Below, in pieces: positions 11,632 through 23,231 of a DNA stretch of 64,000 bases. The notes under the pieces were generated by a model that was not told where the DNA came from, ran no database searches, and saw only the letters and a program-made list of their open reading frames with translations. The stretch is from Paguma larvata. Lineage: Eukaryota > Chordata > Mammalia > Carnivora > Viverridae. The position numbers and the translations under genes are program-made. The stretch spans positions 93,327,119 to 93,391,118 of the forward strand of contig CM057834.1 of NCBI GenBank assembly GCA_030068075.1, in the 5' to 3' direction. The first letter of the stretch is position 1, and each line of letters begins with the position of its first letter.

Positions 11632-11848
11632 ATTTTTTTTAAATGTTTATTTATTTTTGAGAGAGAGAAAGAGAGCACGTGCATGCACAGGGGAAGGGCG
11701 GAAAGAGAGGGAGACACAGAATCCGAAGCAGGCTCCAGGCTCTGAGCTGTCGGCACAGAGCCCTACGCAGGGCTTGAACCCATGAACTGTGAGATCATGA
11801 CCTGAGCCAAAGCCAGACGCTTAACCGACTGAGCCACCCAGGCACCCC
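11632..11848 (-). mobile_element. CAN-SINE, antisense, near consensus
   Basis: TTTTTTTTAAATGTTTATTT start and CTGAGCCACCCAGGCACCCC end. All body blocks are present. It is only 15 bp from the preceding SINE and in the same orientation. Confidence 0.93.
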
Positions 11849-12863
11849 TGTCCTTGAAAACTCTTAATACTTGCTCAGTTTTGAGTCATTGTTCTCCTAG
11901 CTCTTCAGCTCAATATCTCATCACTAGTTTCTTTCTTGATAATGAGAAAAAGAAATACTTATCCCTTTTAAGTTTAAGGGTTATATTGTTTGGACGATGA
12001 GGGAAAAACTGAGATGAAAAGCAAAGAACTTGGAGATAGTACACAGTTTTTAAAAGATCTAACAAAGTTTATATATTCATTTTCCCTTGTGGGTATTTTT
12101 TTTTCTCATGTTAAGATGTTAATTAAAATTCCCATCAGAATTCCTGCCTCTGTGTTTATGCCTGGGGTTGTAGAGTGGATATTTGTTGAGTACATCCCTA
12201 GTATCCATTTTCCTTTTTATCCTTTTCTAAACTAGTCTGAGTTTCCCAATTGTGTCATTTGGGCAGGACTGACCTCTAGCCTCGAGCTCTCAGATACAGA
12301 GATCCCTGATTGCCTTACGTCATTCAGCTCATCTTAACACTTGGCAGTGATTGGTTTAGAGATGAAACTGGGATGCAATTAAGGCTAATGAGAGGCATTT
12401 GTTAGCATCTTTTGGGAAAGAAGCTTACTTTCCATTCCATGAGAGCAGCAACAACAAAAAAAATGAGGACACATTCTCTTTCACTGGCTGCTCTTGAAGT
12501 AGGAAGTCTAAAGCACAGAGCCCCCGTTCGCACTTGGCAATGATCTTACTGCCACCAGGGGGCTCTTATTAGGGTTTTTGACACTGTATACAGTAGGACA
12601 TTGGATTTTTGTGACACTGTTGAAGTATGGAATTATGGCATCAAGGGACCTGGACTATCTGTGCACTTTTGAGTTCCATGTAATAATACATTCTGTTTAT
12701 TATTTAATATAGTTGGAATTGAATTTTATGCTGCTTGCAGTCAAAAGCAGTCTCACTAATATTGGTAGATCCAATCAAACATTCTCCCGGCAGAAAGTAC
12801 TCTGCCCATACTTTCTTGGTCCACTTGTATAGGTCACTTGCAGCCTTGGTGGATGCCTTTCTC
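11849..12863. other. Unique DNA with an unclassified ancient repeat
   Basis: Around 12300-12470, GTGATTGGTTTAGAGATG, CTAATGAGAGGCATT and TTTTGGGAAAGAAGC resemble a common ancient mammalian interspersed repeat whose name I cannot give with confidence. The rest is unique. Confidence 0.4.
12552..12565 (+). promoter_or_regulatory. Strong CTCF-like motif
   Basis: CCACCAGGGGGCTC, within TACTGCCACCAGGGGGCTCT, agrees with the CTCF core except near its 3' end. It is the best match seen in the window and lies in non-SINE DNA. Confidence 0.5.
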
Positions 12864-12945
12864 AAGAATCTGCAATTTTTCAGTTTCAGTGAAGTCTTTC
12901 TCTAAAAAAAATAAATAAATAAATAAAAAAGAATCTGCAATTTTT
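12864..12945 (+). mobile_element. Micro-retroposon between 17-bp direct repeats
   Basis: AAGAATCTGCAATTTTT occurs at 12864-12880 and, without mismatch, at 12929-12945. Between them are 48 bases: a short CT-bearing piece (CAGTTTCAGTGAAGTCTTTC) and an A-rich (AAAT)n tail. This fits an extremely 5'-truncated retroposed tail, probably of a SINE. Confidence 0.55.
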
Positions 12946-13160
12946 GGTGGGTGCCTGGGTGGCTCAGTTGGCTAGGCATCCAACTTCAGCTCAGGTTGTG
13001 ATCTTGCAGGTTATAAATTCCAGCCCCATGTTGGGCTCTGTGCTGACAGCTCAGAGCCTGGAGCCTGCTTAGGATTCTGTGTCCCCTCTCTTTCTCTGTC
13101 TCTCTCCCACTCACACTCTGTCTCTCTATCTCTCTCAAAAATAAGTAAGCATTAATAAAA
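12946..13160 (+). mobile_element. CAN-SINE, full length
   Basis: GGTGGGTGCCTGGGTGGCTC head, diverged B box (AAATTCCAGCCCC), TC body and AAAATAAGTAAGCATTAAT tail. It inserted at the same AATCTGCA target as the micro-retroposon immediately upstream; the third copy is at 13161. Confidence 0.92.
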
Positions 13161-13164
13161 AATC

Positions 13165-13834
13165 TGCAGTCTTTTGCCTAGGGGCTTTCTTTAGTTCAGA
13201 ATCATGCTTAATGGCCTAGTATTCACATCCTAAAATGTATAAAGGAACAGGCAAGATTAATAACATAGTATTTAACCCAATGTAGCTAAATATTATAATT
13301 GGAACATGTAATCAATATAACTATTATTAATGATATATTTTACATTCTTTTGCATGCCAAGTTTTTGAAATCTAGAGTATATTTTATATTTATAGCATGT
13401 CTCAGTTAGAACCAGCCACTTTACAGTTGCTCAGTAGCCCCGTCTGGCTATGGGCTGCCATTCTAGATACTGCAGTTCTAGAGCCTGAAAATAATTTCCT
13501 TTTTTGCCACTTTTTAAAATATGGAGCGAAAATCCACAGGTAATACTTCGATTGTTCTTGATAAATAAGGCTCTAGCCTTCTCTTAAATCTGTGTGTAAG
13601 AGCAAAATTTTGTGTTTTTACTGACAGATACGATTATAGTGAACATAACATTTATTATTGTGATACTTTCATTTCTCGTGAGATACTAAATTACCTTATA
13701 TGAGACTATTCTTTTCACCAGAATTATTTTAAATAATTGATATATGAACATTTTTATGATTCAATATCTATTGTTGTACTGCTTTCCAAGGAAGCTTATA
13801 ACAGGAGAGGAGTATATTAGTGTTACACACCTTT
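13165..13834. other. Mostly unique; end of an ancient DNA element
   Basis: At about 13425-13485, TTGCTCAGTAGCCCCGTCTG and CCATTCTAGATACTGCAGTT resemble the terminal part of the ancient DNA-transposon-like repeat also seen at 52887-54340. The rest is AT-rich unique DNA. Confidence 0.35.
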
Positions 13835-13849
13835 AACAAAGTTAAATTT

Positions 13850-14050
13850 TCTTTAATGTTTATTTATTTTTGAAAGAGAAAGAGAGAGAGGGACAGACCA
13901 TAAGTGGGGGAGGACAGAGAGAGAGGGAGACACAGAATCCAAAGCAGGCTCCAGGCTCTGAGCTGTGGAACTCAAAGTCACAAACCATGAGATCATGACC
14001 TGAGTCTAAGATTGACAGACGCTCAACCAACTGGGCCACCCAGGTGCCCC
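13850..14050 (-). mobile_element. CAN-SINE, antisense, internally deleted
   Basis: The usual CAGCACAGAGCCCGACG segment is missing after GAGCTGTGG. A 15-bp duplication with one mismatch flanks it: AACAAAGTTAAATTT (13835-13849) and AACAGAGTTAAATTT (14051-14065). Confidence 0.92.
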
Positions 14051-14065
14051 AACAGAGTTAAATTT

Positions 14066-15012
14066 AAAATTAGAATTTCTCTTGCTAATTTAGTGAGGCA
14101 AAGTGATATCTCAAGTTTGTTGAGATCTGTTTGTCTTTTATTACTGTTTAGGATAAGATCATTTCGTGTTTTTCTAACAGCTTTTATAATCTCTCTCTAC
14201 ATTTTTTCAGTGAATAAAGAATGCAAGAGTTTTTTTTTTTTTTTTTAACCATTTGGAGTTGTATCTACACGGCCGAGAAGAATCTTGTTTATGTCCAAAT
14301 ATAAACTTTTTATGTTTTTTAAAACATTTATTAGAGAACGAGGAAATTTATTTATATACATTTCATTAAATCATTAGGCATAAAAGGAAAGGCCTCATAT
14401 ACTTAGAAAACAACTCATGAAATTAGACACATTTTTCAGAGTTGTGTTTCATACTATAGAAATCAAAAAATAAATCAATAGTATCTACGTTTCCAAAAGG
14501 TAATTTGTATCAAGATAGGGTTTATTAAATTGGTTTTAAATCCAAGAAAGCAGAAAAAAAATCCACTTGGTGGCTGCATCTAATAAACAAAATTATATAA
14601 AAACCAGTGAAAATCATATCACTTCCTTAAAACTAACATGGCGCAGAAAATTTTCTAGAATAGTCTGTGTGCTATGATCGCACTCCAATATATTAGTCAT
14701 AATTAATGGCATAAATAAAAAAGGTAGGGGATGAAAAAACCAGTTTTCAGGTGGGTGAATAAATCAAAATTTCTGCAATTCTCGTCCACATCTCTTATCA
14801 AAGACCTTATCAAGAACAAGACAGCGTTATAATTTAGCTTCATAGTGCTGTAGTCTAAGACACACAAAAAAGTCACAGCTGTGTCCTTTTCCTTCTCTTT
14901 GTACCATGTGTCCCTTGTGTTATCTGTGAAACATGCTGACCCATTAGGCAAGCTAGAAAAGTGAGAGGGAATTGCTCACAGACAGACGAAAACAAAAACC
15001 ATTTCTAATAAC
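14066..15012. other. Unique AT-rich DNA
   Basis: It contains a poly-T run at 14231-14247 and a weak CTCF-like match CCACTTGGTGGCTG (14563-14576, two mismatches). No exon is recognised. Confidence 0.4.
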
Positions 15013-15020
15013 AACATAAT

Positions 15021-15109
15021 TGTTTTTTAAATTTAAATTCATGTTAGTTAACATATAGTATAGTATTGGTTTCAGAAGTAGAATTTAGATTCATCACTTA
15101 CATAATGCA
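15021..15109 (-). mobile_element. Severely truncated L1 3' end, antisense
   Basis: ATTCATGTTAGTTAACATAT, TATTGGTTTCAGAAGTAGAA and TTCATCACTTACATAA match the complement of the carnivore L1 3' UTR. AACATAAT on both sides (15013-15020 and 15110-15117) fits a short target duplication. Confidence 0.65.
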
Positions 15110-15214
15110 AACATAATCTAAATTCATATATTATTTGATTTGATCAGTCAAATTTTGATTTATGGTATCTTTTTATATTATTTTCATTGAATCACATGTA
15201 TTAAAAAGAACATT

Positions 15215-15418
15215 TAGGGGCATCTGGGTGGCTCAGTTGGTTAAGCGTCCCACTTGGGCTCAAGTTCATGATTTCCCGGTTTGTGAGTTCAAGCCCCGCA
15301 TCAGGCTCTCTGATGTCAGCACGGAGCCCACTTTGGATCCTCCTGTCCCCCTCTCTCTGCTCCTCCCCCACTCTCTCTCTCTCTCAAAAATAAAATTAAC
15401 CTTAAAATATTAAAAAAA
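15215..15418 (+). mobile_element. CAN-SINE, full length
   Basis: AGGGGCATCTGGGTGGCTCA head, B box GTTCAAGCCCC, TC body and an A-rich tail. AACATTTA before and AACATTTT after fit a target duplication. Confidence 0.93.
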
Positions 15419-18400
15419 ATAACATTTTGGAATGCTAGTTAGGGTGTGACCTGGCTAGCTTAATTCTAGAAGTAAGTCTCAGGATGGCATTGCTTGGCAT
15501 TTTCCCCAGGAGAACAACAGCTGCTCAATACTGAGCAACTAAAACTTCAGCATTATGTAGGGATTTTGACAATGTCCCATTTTCTTAAGAGTTCGTTTTT
15601 TGAAGAACAGAAAGGTAAATATGTTTGGTTTGCTTAGGCACAAGATTTGATAACCATATTATGAAAAATGATCGCTGTGTTTCATGGTTGATGGCTCGTT
15701 CAGCAAACTGATCAATGGTACACTTAAAAAATTTTTTTTGGTAGTCTGAACGCTTTAATCGACCTACGGTTAAGCTCTTTTTTTTTTCCCTTCTGAAACA
15801 ATTTCCCTGTTTTCAGTGGTTCTTGCCATCACTGTCACCATAAAGCTTCAACATCTCGTCGTTCCCTGCCTCTAAATCGCGTATGGCTGGCAGCCGCCAC
15901 GCTCCCTTCTTTAGGAGGATGCTCTATCCTCACCCTTCAACTCCATTTTCGGCACTGCTGATAATGACGGTTGCTTCCTTTTCTTTTCAATGTTACCCAA
16001 ATTTTAACTCTGACATTTTCATTGTTCAATTAAAGTAAAATCTACAAGGTAAAGAAAATTGATACCAGTACTGGCGCACGTGGCTGGGATATGGAGACAT
16101 AGCTGACCACTTGTGGTATTTCAGTTTTGGTTTTGCTACCAAATAAGTTTTGGCACAAAATCAGAAAAAAAAATGAGGTTTAGTAGTTTTCAGAATTGTG
16201 GACAAAGGATTGTGTATCTGTATCTGGATGACCTCTGATCATTTGATTCTTATTCTGAAGAGAAATCAAAACCGAAATCATCTTTTGTTCAGATGAAATA
16301 ATAACATAGGGTTGGGAAAACCTTTGGTCATCAATCATATTCAGATTTTGAGTCCCTTTAGCTTCTTTCCATATACATTTCCCTGGGTCCTAGGTCTATA
16401 CTATAAGGAAATATGTAATTCGAACCCTCCAGTAGTTCGTCCCCGGAGTGGGAGAAGGAAAAAAGAAGTAAGAGTTATATGGATATAAAGAGAGGAGAAG
16501 AGACTTCCGGTTCTGACTGCAAGGTAGAAATGAATTTCAGATTTGCTCCACTGTCATCGACAGCTACAACACGGCACAGAATATGCAAAGGAAGAGTTTT
16601 CAAGAACTTGACAACCAATGTGCAGGGTTTGGTTCTTGAGAGAAAGCAAGCCCACAAAGTCAGTTCTCTCCTGGTGCTACTTCCCAAACCATGACTGACA
16701 CAAGTGAAGCCCCAATAGAGAGCAATGGCTTGCTAGGCTGATGAAGGGTTTGAAGCCTAGGACCGGGATCTGTGGGCAGGTGCAGGAGATGGATGTACTC
16801 TTCCTGTCTTTGGAAAGGCGGGGTCTGCAATATGAGTGGATAACATCCTTCCTCCCAGATAGATCTTCTGTCTACGTGCCTCCCATAATGCTTAGATGAG
16901 GGCTTCACTGAAGCCCTCAGTATGTATTTTAAGTTCTTTGGAGTGTTTTCAGCAGCTTCCTGTGGCTAGACCCTAAACAAATGAGGAATCGTCATGTTCA
17001 AGGACTGCCCTACTAAATTTCTTGTGATCTTTGATTTCACCCCAGGCATATATCTGTCTGCATTTCTGAAGGGGGAAAACAGGAGGGTTCATAATGATTT
17101 GAGGAATGAAAAAAATTCTATGACATCAAAACTAATTTTCGAAGGTTTCTACTGAAGTATGCAATTTTGATAAAAGCTTTAAAAAGCTCCGTAAATTAAA
17201 CTCGAAACTATCCAGTACTAAAATAATGGAAAATAATTTTTATCTCCATTATGACTTTTTGGCACGGCAGCCTTTCTTAGCATCTCATTCATCCATGTAC
17301 TACTTTATAGAAATTCAAAAGACCGTTTCCCAGATAGCATATTATACCTCTCAGAAATCAATTACATTTCAGGACAACACTAACACTACACATCTTTTTA
17401 TTAGGAAATAAACCCACAGGATATGGATGGCAATAAAACTGGAATTATTTTACTGGCAAAGTCCATAAAAGTATCCAATAATTTCAAAATCAAAGAGAAA
17501 AACAAATCCAAGATCTGCCGCTGAACAATATTAGCTGTATTATTTCCCCCAAGTTCACATTAATTTCCTCCGTCCGCTTCTGATAGATTGCACACATCTA
17601 AAAAACCATGTGTCATTTGCTTACTCCCCAGTTATGGAATGCTGGAAAAGTTTCTCGCATAATGCTGCAGTTGGTATTTTAATTCTACTCCTTCTTAATT
17701 GATTAACGAGGGAGGAGTGAAGGAAACAATGTTAGAGAAAATTTCATTAGGTATAAATTGCAAGACATTTGTTTGAATGAACATAATATCTCAGCTCTAT
17801 TCTGATGGGTCTTGGGGGAATGCTTTAAGTATTACTGTAAGTACCAGAGCAAGCACTGAACAATTTAATGGTGCCATTAGAGCATGGCCTTGTGTCTGGC
17901 TTTTGCTTCAAAATGTTCTTAGGGAAAACTTCACTGCTGGAGAAGAGGGAACAAAAGAATTCTTCCAAGTTTATGTGTTACCAACAAATATTGCAGATGG
18001 GAGTTATTTAAGGTAAACCAACAGAAAGTTTCTTTTTAAAGCTTCGGCGATTCTAATTTACCTTTTATAAAAAAATGAAAATCTAGATATTTCAGAGCTA
18101 TATCTGACAAGTAAAACAAGAGTCCCCAAATGACTTGTGACTTGTGATAGTATTTGCAATGACCCAAGATTTTCTCAATTATTTTTCACCACCACGAATT
18201 TCTGGTACCTTTTACATATACATTGATTTTTTTAAGCTTTAAAATATTAAAAAAATAGAGAATCAAGAATAATATAAAATTACTTTTTTCCACCTAAAAT
18301 TGACAAAGGTTAATATTTTATCGCAAATCTATTTTGGTATTTTTTATTAAATCAAACACTATAAATTTAGCTAAGCCACTCATACTTGGGAACTTGGAGT

Positions 18401-18605
18401 AAATTCTATGATGTTGACTCTTCCATTCCTTAAAAACAGACAAGCCAAATACGTGTACACACATACACTATGTATTTATTGTTTTATGTGTATAAGTGTG
18501 TCTTTATATATTTATATAAATTTATATACACACTTATTTTGTATTTGCTTTCTATAATCTGCCATTATGTTAATATTACAACATCTATATCTATATCTAT
18601 ATTTT
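15419..18605. other. Longest SINE-free block of the first 20 kb; possible conserved noncoding DNA
   Basis: About 3.2 kb with no SINE or recognised LINE. The segment at 17500-18020 is moderately AT-rich, non-repetitive, and has an open frame at 17777-18016 with no recognisable motif. A 10-bp perfect inverted repeat (18492-18501 and 18528-18537) encloses an AT-rich loop. Confidence 0.35.
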
Positions 18606-18620
18606 TAGTTCATTCTTTTT

Positions 18621-18838
18621 ATTTTATTAAGTTTATTTATTTATTTTGAGAGAGAGAGAGAAAGACAGAATGTAAGCAGGAGAGGGACAGGGGGAGGGGA
18701 AGAGAGAGAATCCAAGCAGGCTCCACACTCAGCACAGAGCCTGACGCAGGGCTCAAATTCACGAACTATGAGATTATGCCCTGAGCTGAAATCAAGATCA
18801 GACCCTTAACCAACTGAGCCACCCAGGTGCCTCAAATC
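18621..18838 (-). mobile_element. CAN-SINE, antisense
   Basis: TTATTTATTTATTTTGAGAG start and TGAGCCACCCAGGTGCC end. The duplication is TAGTTCATTCTTTTT (18606-18620) and TAGTTCACCCTTTTT (18839-18853), two mismatches. Confidence 0.92.
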
Positions 18839-18853
18839 TAGTTCACCCTTTTT

Positions 18854-19640
18854 AATTGCTACAAAGTATTTTATCACAAGGATAATGCTATGTGTTCATT
18901 CTTATGTTTAAGTACAATTATATTAGTCTCCCCTTTATTTTTGTTATTAAAAATATGTTGCAAAAAATATCTTGAATACGGTTCTTCAAGCAAATATACA
19001 ACCTTTTAGGGTGGAAGAGGGCTGGATGGAAGAGGCTGTATATCCAGAAATGAAATGGCAGGGGTTCGAGTTTATGAGTGTTCTCTAAGATATTGCAATC
19101 TGCTCCATTATCCTCTGAAGTGGCTGTACTTGTTTTTACTCCCTCCTGCAGTGTATAAAAATTTCCTTCCCTCGTGTCTTCACTAGCACTTTGTACTATG
19201 AGCTTTATTTACATTTCACTTGAAGGAAGAAGAGTGGTCTCATGTTTCCAATCAGTGGTTCCTGGACTATTGTTGAGGTTGAGCAACTTTTTGTATTTAC
19301 TTTTCATTAGGATTTCTCTGCTGCCAATTGTCCTTTTTTAATTTTTCCTATTTTTAACATTTTATTAATGTATTTTTCCCTCCAAAACTCTTTATAAATT
19401 CTGGATAATATTTTTTTCTGGTCTTTCCTTGATCTCGATTATTGTATTTATAGTTCCTTTAGCCTTACAGAAATTTGGAGTTGTGATATAGTCAAACTCT
19501 TCTACCTTTGCTTTGTTTTTGACTGGTGTGTCCTAATATCTTCTCTACCCCAATGGGAACACCCCTTCTTTGTTTTTAATCTTAAAATATTCTCTTGGGT
19601 TTGCATACACCCAAATTCTTTCCATGTTTAATTTCAGGAG
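18854..19640 (-). mobile_element. Ancient L1 ORF2/3' region, antisense
   Basis: Successive blocks match antisense L1M: CTCCCTCCTGCAGTGTATAA, GAGGTTGAGCAACTTTTTGT, CTTTATAAATTCTGGATAAT and a late ATATTCTCTTGGGTTT. Many indels; no coding capacity. Confidence 0.6.
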
Positions 19641-20209
19641 AAGTTACTACTGAAATGAAATTGGATTTATAGATTAATTGGAAGAGAATCAATGTATGCA
19701 GTATGTTCTTCTGGCAAACGCGGTATGTCTTCATGTCTTCATTATTTTATATTACTTTTAGTAAACACGTATAATTTTCTCTACAAAGGTCTTACCCACA
19801 GAATCTCTGCTTCACTCACAGCCCCGTGCTCATCTCCGGGAGCTGCTCACAACCAGACAGACTTTCTCTTTGCGTGCACAGCATGGGATTTGGGTAAGAG
19901 CAAAATGGCACCCCTCTAGCGATGTCCAGGACTTCTCCTTTCCTGCTCCCTATCCACAAATTCCAGTTCCCTCAAAGTCCAACTTCCAAACCATTTCCTC
20001 AGTCCAACAAGACCATCGCATTCTGTTTTGCTTTCATGCACGGTGTCATAGTTTGAAAGTAGAGCTTAGTTTGCTTTTCCTTTCTCTCAAAGACCACACC
20101 CTTCATGTCTGTTGCCCAATTCTTGGAAATAGTTGCTGCATCCATTTTGTCCAGGGTCATAGTTTCTTATCAGTGATATGGCAAGACCTATACTTCCCCT
20201 TCCTGTTCT
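19641..20209. other. Unique DNA
   Basis: Contains open frames at 19692-19919 and 19870-20217 (plus) without recognised domains. The second ends inside the flanking SINE. Confidence 0.4.
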
Positions 20210-20405
20210 TTTTTTAAAAACAATTTTTAGCGTTTATTCATTTTTGAGAGTCAGAGAGAGAGAGAGGGAGACCCAGAATCTGAAGCAGGCTCCAGGCTCT
20301 GAGCTGTCAGCACAGAGTCCGACTTGGGGCTTGAACTCACGAACTGCGAGATCGTGACCTGAGCTGAAGCCAGACGCTTAACCAACTAAACCACCCGGGC
20401 ACCCC
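20210..20405 (-). mobile_element. CAN-SINE, antisense
   Basis: AGCGTTTATTCATTTTTGAG start and AAACCACCCGGGCACCCC end. CTTCCTGTTCTT and CTTCCTGTCCTT flank it as an imperfect duplication. Confidence 0.92.
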
Positions 20406-20639
20406 TTTCTTCCTGTCCTTTAAATGCCCCATTCTTCTTATTTACTTTCTTTTTATCTTATTTTGTTGATTACTATTTCTTAAAGAATAGTGACCAGAAG
20501 TAATAGCAGGTTTTCCTGTTATGCTTCCAGCATTAATAATAATATTTTCTAAAGTTTGACTAACAAGTGTGAAATTTGTTTTAGGTTTTTGCAAGATTCA
20601 CCTTGTTATATAAAGTAACTCTCCTTAAATTCATAGTTT

Positions 20640-21260
20640 ATTAAGCATTTTAAAAATAATAGATGACTTGATTTCTTCAAATAATTTTTTTCTGTTTAGA
20701 TGATCATACATTTTTTCCTTTAATCTTTAATTGTTAGAAAACATTAACAGTTTTTAATATTGAATTATGCTTGCATTCCTGTGAAAAATCCTACTTCATC
20801 AATATACTTTTATTTATTTACTTATTATTATTTTTAAATATTTATTTATTATTTCTGAGAGAGAGATAGTGAACAGGGGAGAGGCAGAGAGAGAGGGAGA
20901 CAGAATCCGAAGCAGGCTCTAGGCTCTGAGCTGTCAGCACAGAGCCTGACACAGAGCTCAAACTCATGAACCACGAAATCATGACCTGAGCTGAAGTTGG
21001 ATGCTCAACCGACTGAGCCAACCAGGTGCCCCCATAATGATATACTTTGATAGGTACCTTTGAATTTAATTTACTAATATTTTACGAGCAAATTGTACTC
21101 TAAAATTATAAATAAGATGGGCCTATTGTTTTCTCTCTCAGTAACAGTTTTATTTGGCTTTAGTGTCAGGTTAATAATTGATTCATAAAATGCATTGGAT
21201 AGCTTTCTTTCATTTTTTACTCTCTGAAGAAGTTTTTAAATGATAGAGATTTGACACAGC
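20640..21260 (-). mobile_element. Old L1 ORF2 remnant, antisense, split by a SINE
   Basis: ATGCTTGCATTCCTGTGAAA, TTTACTAATATTTTACGAGC and ATAAAATGCATTGGATAGC correspond in order to an antisense L1/HAL1 reverse-transcriptase region, strongly diverged. Confidence 0.5.
20818..21034 (-). mobile_element. CAN-SINE inside the L1 remnant
   Basis: Complete antisense SINE. AATATACTTT (left) and GATATACTTT (right) fit a target duplication inside the L1 sequence. Confidence 0.9.
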
Positions 21261-21329
21261 ACCTTGGCCACCAAGTGAGCAAGGTAGAAATAGATTTAAT
21301 AGTTTTGTGGCCTGTGAATTTCTATATCC

Positions 21330-22030
21330 TTGTATTTCTGCAATGTCTTTTTTTTATCCTTTCTCTGAAATAATAATTTCATTGTTTAAAAATTTCAGAC
21401 TCAAAATTATTTAACTTTTGTACTTTGAAAATATTTCTCCACTGCATTTTGGTATCTGTTTTTATTGATCTGTTATCTACTTTAGTCTGATTTTGGTTCT
21501 TTGATAGAAAATTGTCCTCTGGTCTCCAGTGGCTTTAAATAGTTTTCATTTCATCTTTGATGATCTGACTTTCCCTATATGTACTCGGGTGTTGATTTAA
21601 AAATTTATTTAGCTCTGTTTGGACCAAGGGTTTATCTCTTAACCAATTCCCAGAAAACCTTCAGCCATTGTTGTTTTATATACTTTCTCTCAATCACATT
21701 CTCTCCTCTCTTTCTAGAACTTCCCTTAGACAGATGCTGACGATTTTCATTCTTGTTGTTCTCTAAGCCTTGACTTGTCTTTCAAGTTTATTTCCGTGTT
21801 CTATATTAAGGGAGATGTACTTTGTTCTTCCAATGTACTAATTCTCTCTTCGCCAGTGTCCTGTTATGCTCTTTTACTAGTCTACTAACTACTTTACTCT
21901 TTATTTCAGTGACTTTATGTTTCAAGCTTAGTATTTCCACCTTGGCTCTTTTACATTTTCTCCTTTCCTTGTGTTATAACTGCTTGTTGTCTGTTGAAAG
22001 GTACTCTTCCACATGGTATCTCTGAAATCT
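21330..22030 (-). mobile_element. Old L1-like internal block, antisense
   Basis: TATTTCTCCACTGCATTTTG, CCTTCAGCCATTGTTG, the CTCTCCTCTCTTTCTAGAAC block and TCTTTATTTCAGTGACTTTA match the same antisense L1M-type segment proposed at 6770-7790. Confidence 0.4.
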
Positions 22031-22165
22031 TTAAATAATCCTAGTATAAGGTATCTTTTTTTTTTCCAGTTTGCTTTATTCTATTTGAATGCCATTCTGT
22101 GAATTATCCTATTTGTATCTTTTTGCCCTGCCTAATACAGTTTTGTACTGCTTCACATATTTTGT

Positions 22166-22386
22166 TAAAAATTTTTTTTTTATGTTTTTATTTATTTTTG
22201 AGAGCAGGAGAGACAAAGCATGAGTGGGGAAGGATCAGAGAGAGAGAGGGAGACACAGAATCTGAAGCAGGCTCCAGGCTCTGAGCTATCAGCACAGAGC
22301 CCGACGCGGGGCTCGAACTCACAGACCGTGAGATCATGACCTGAGCCGAAGTCGGACGCTTAACCGACTGAGCCACCCAGGTGCCC
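22166..22386 (-). mobile_element. Young CAN-SINE with a perfect 18-bp TSD
   Basis: The sequence is close to the felid consensus (for example GAGCCCGACGCGGGGCTCGA and GTCGGACGCTTAACCGACTG). CTGCTTCACATATTTTGT occurs exactly at 22148-22165 and 22387-22404, so the insertion is recent and could be polymorphic. Confidence 0.96.
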
Positions 22387-22404
22387 CTGCTTCACATATT
22401 TTGT

Positions 22405-23009
22405 AATCCTTATCCATACTCATCGTCTGAAAGAATCATTTTCAGAGGTTCACAGGTGAGGACTGCATGAAGTTGCACCAAGGGATTGACTCTTACATGG
22501 TTTCTCTCCTTGAAATCAATTTAACATGACTGTTCTGGGTTTATGCACTGTATGTGGAGAACTTGAATTCAGACCATACAGGCATGTATAGCACAAACTT
22601 GGCATCTCAATCTTTCTTTCAAGTTAATTGTCTGTATTTTCTTTTTCAGGCCCCGAGGCTACTGGCTCTTTTATGACCACAACCTCCTGGTAGCAAAGAG
22701 ATGTTCAGGTTTATATTCAAACAGGGCAACACATTCCTGGACACCTGCTTTCTAAGTGAGAATGAGCATAAAATGTGAGCTTGTAAGGCTTGTATCTGGG
22801 CCTCTCTTTGCTGCTGCCCTCACCTCACTGGCTGTGAGTCTCCCTCAGATAACCCCAAGTGTGAGTTATTCCTCACCTAGCAGTCTGAAACTCGTAGGTC
22901 TTCAAATGGTGTTTGCCTGAATTAATTCTCTTTATTCTACAGACTTCTTTATCATTTACTTTATCTGATGATGAAGAAACACATATTCATTAAAAATTTA
23001 AAAGATGAG
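22405..23009. other. Unique DNA
   Basis: No repeat or exon recognised. Confidence 0.4.
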
Positions 23010-23200
23010 AGCAGTTAGGCATCTTACTTCGGCTCTGGTCATGATCTCAGAGGTGATGAGTTTGAGCCCCTCGTTGAGCTCTGTGCTGACAGCTTGGAGC
23101 CTGGAGCCTGCTTCAGATTCTGTGTCTCCTTCTCTCTCTCCACCCCCCCCTCCATGCTCTATCTCTCTCTCTCAAAAATAAATAAACATAAAAAAATTTT
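23010..23200 (+). mobile_element. CAN-SINE, 5' truncated
   Basis: It starts within the head at AGTTAGGCATCTTACTTCGG. B box region, body and AAATAAATAAACAT tail are present. Confidence 0.9.
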
Positions 23201-23231
23201 CTAAAAACTTTTAAAATATGTAGAGAAAATA

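Noticed and set aside
16475..16908. Overlapping sense and antisense frames of 70-82 codons
   Set aside because: Both strands are open with no codon bias visible or known motif; treated as chance.
22188..22376. Recurrent peptides with MAQSV-x-RPTSAQVMISRSV
   Set aside because: They appear at many places (also 23244, 40695, 55153) because they are the in-frame translation of CAN-SINE heads, not a protein family.
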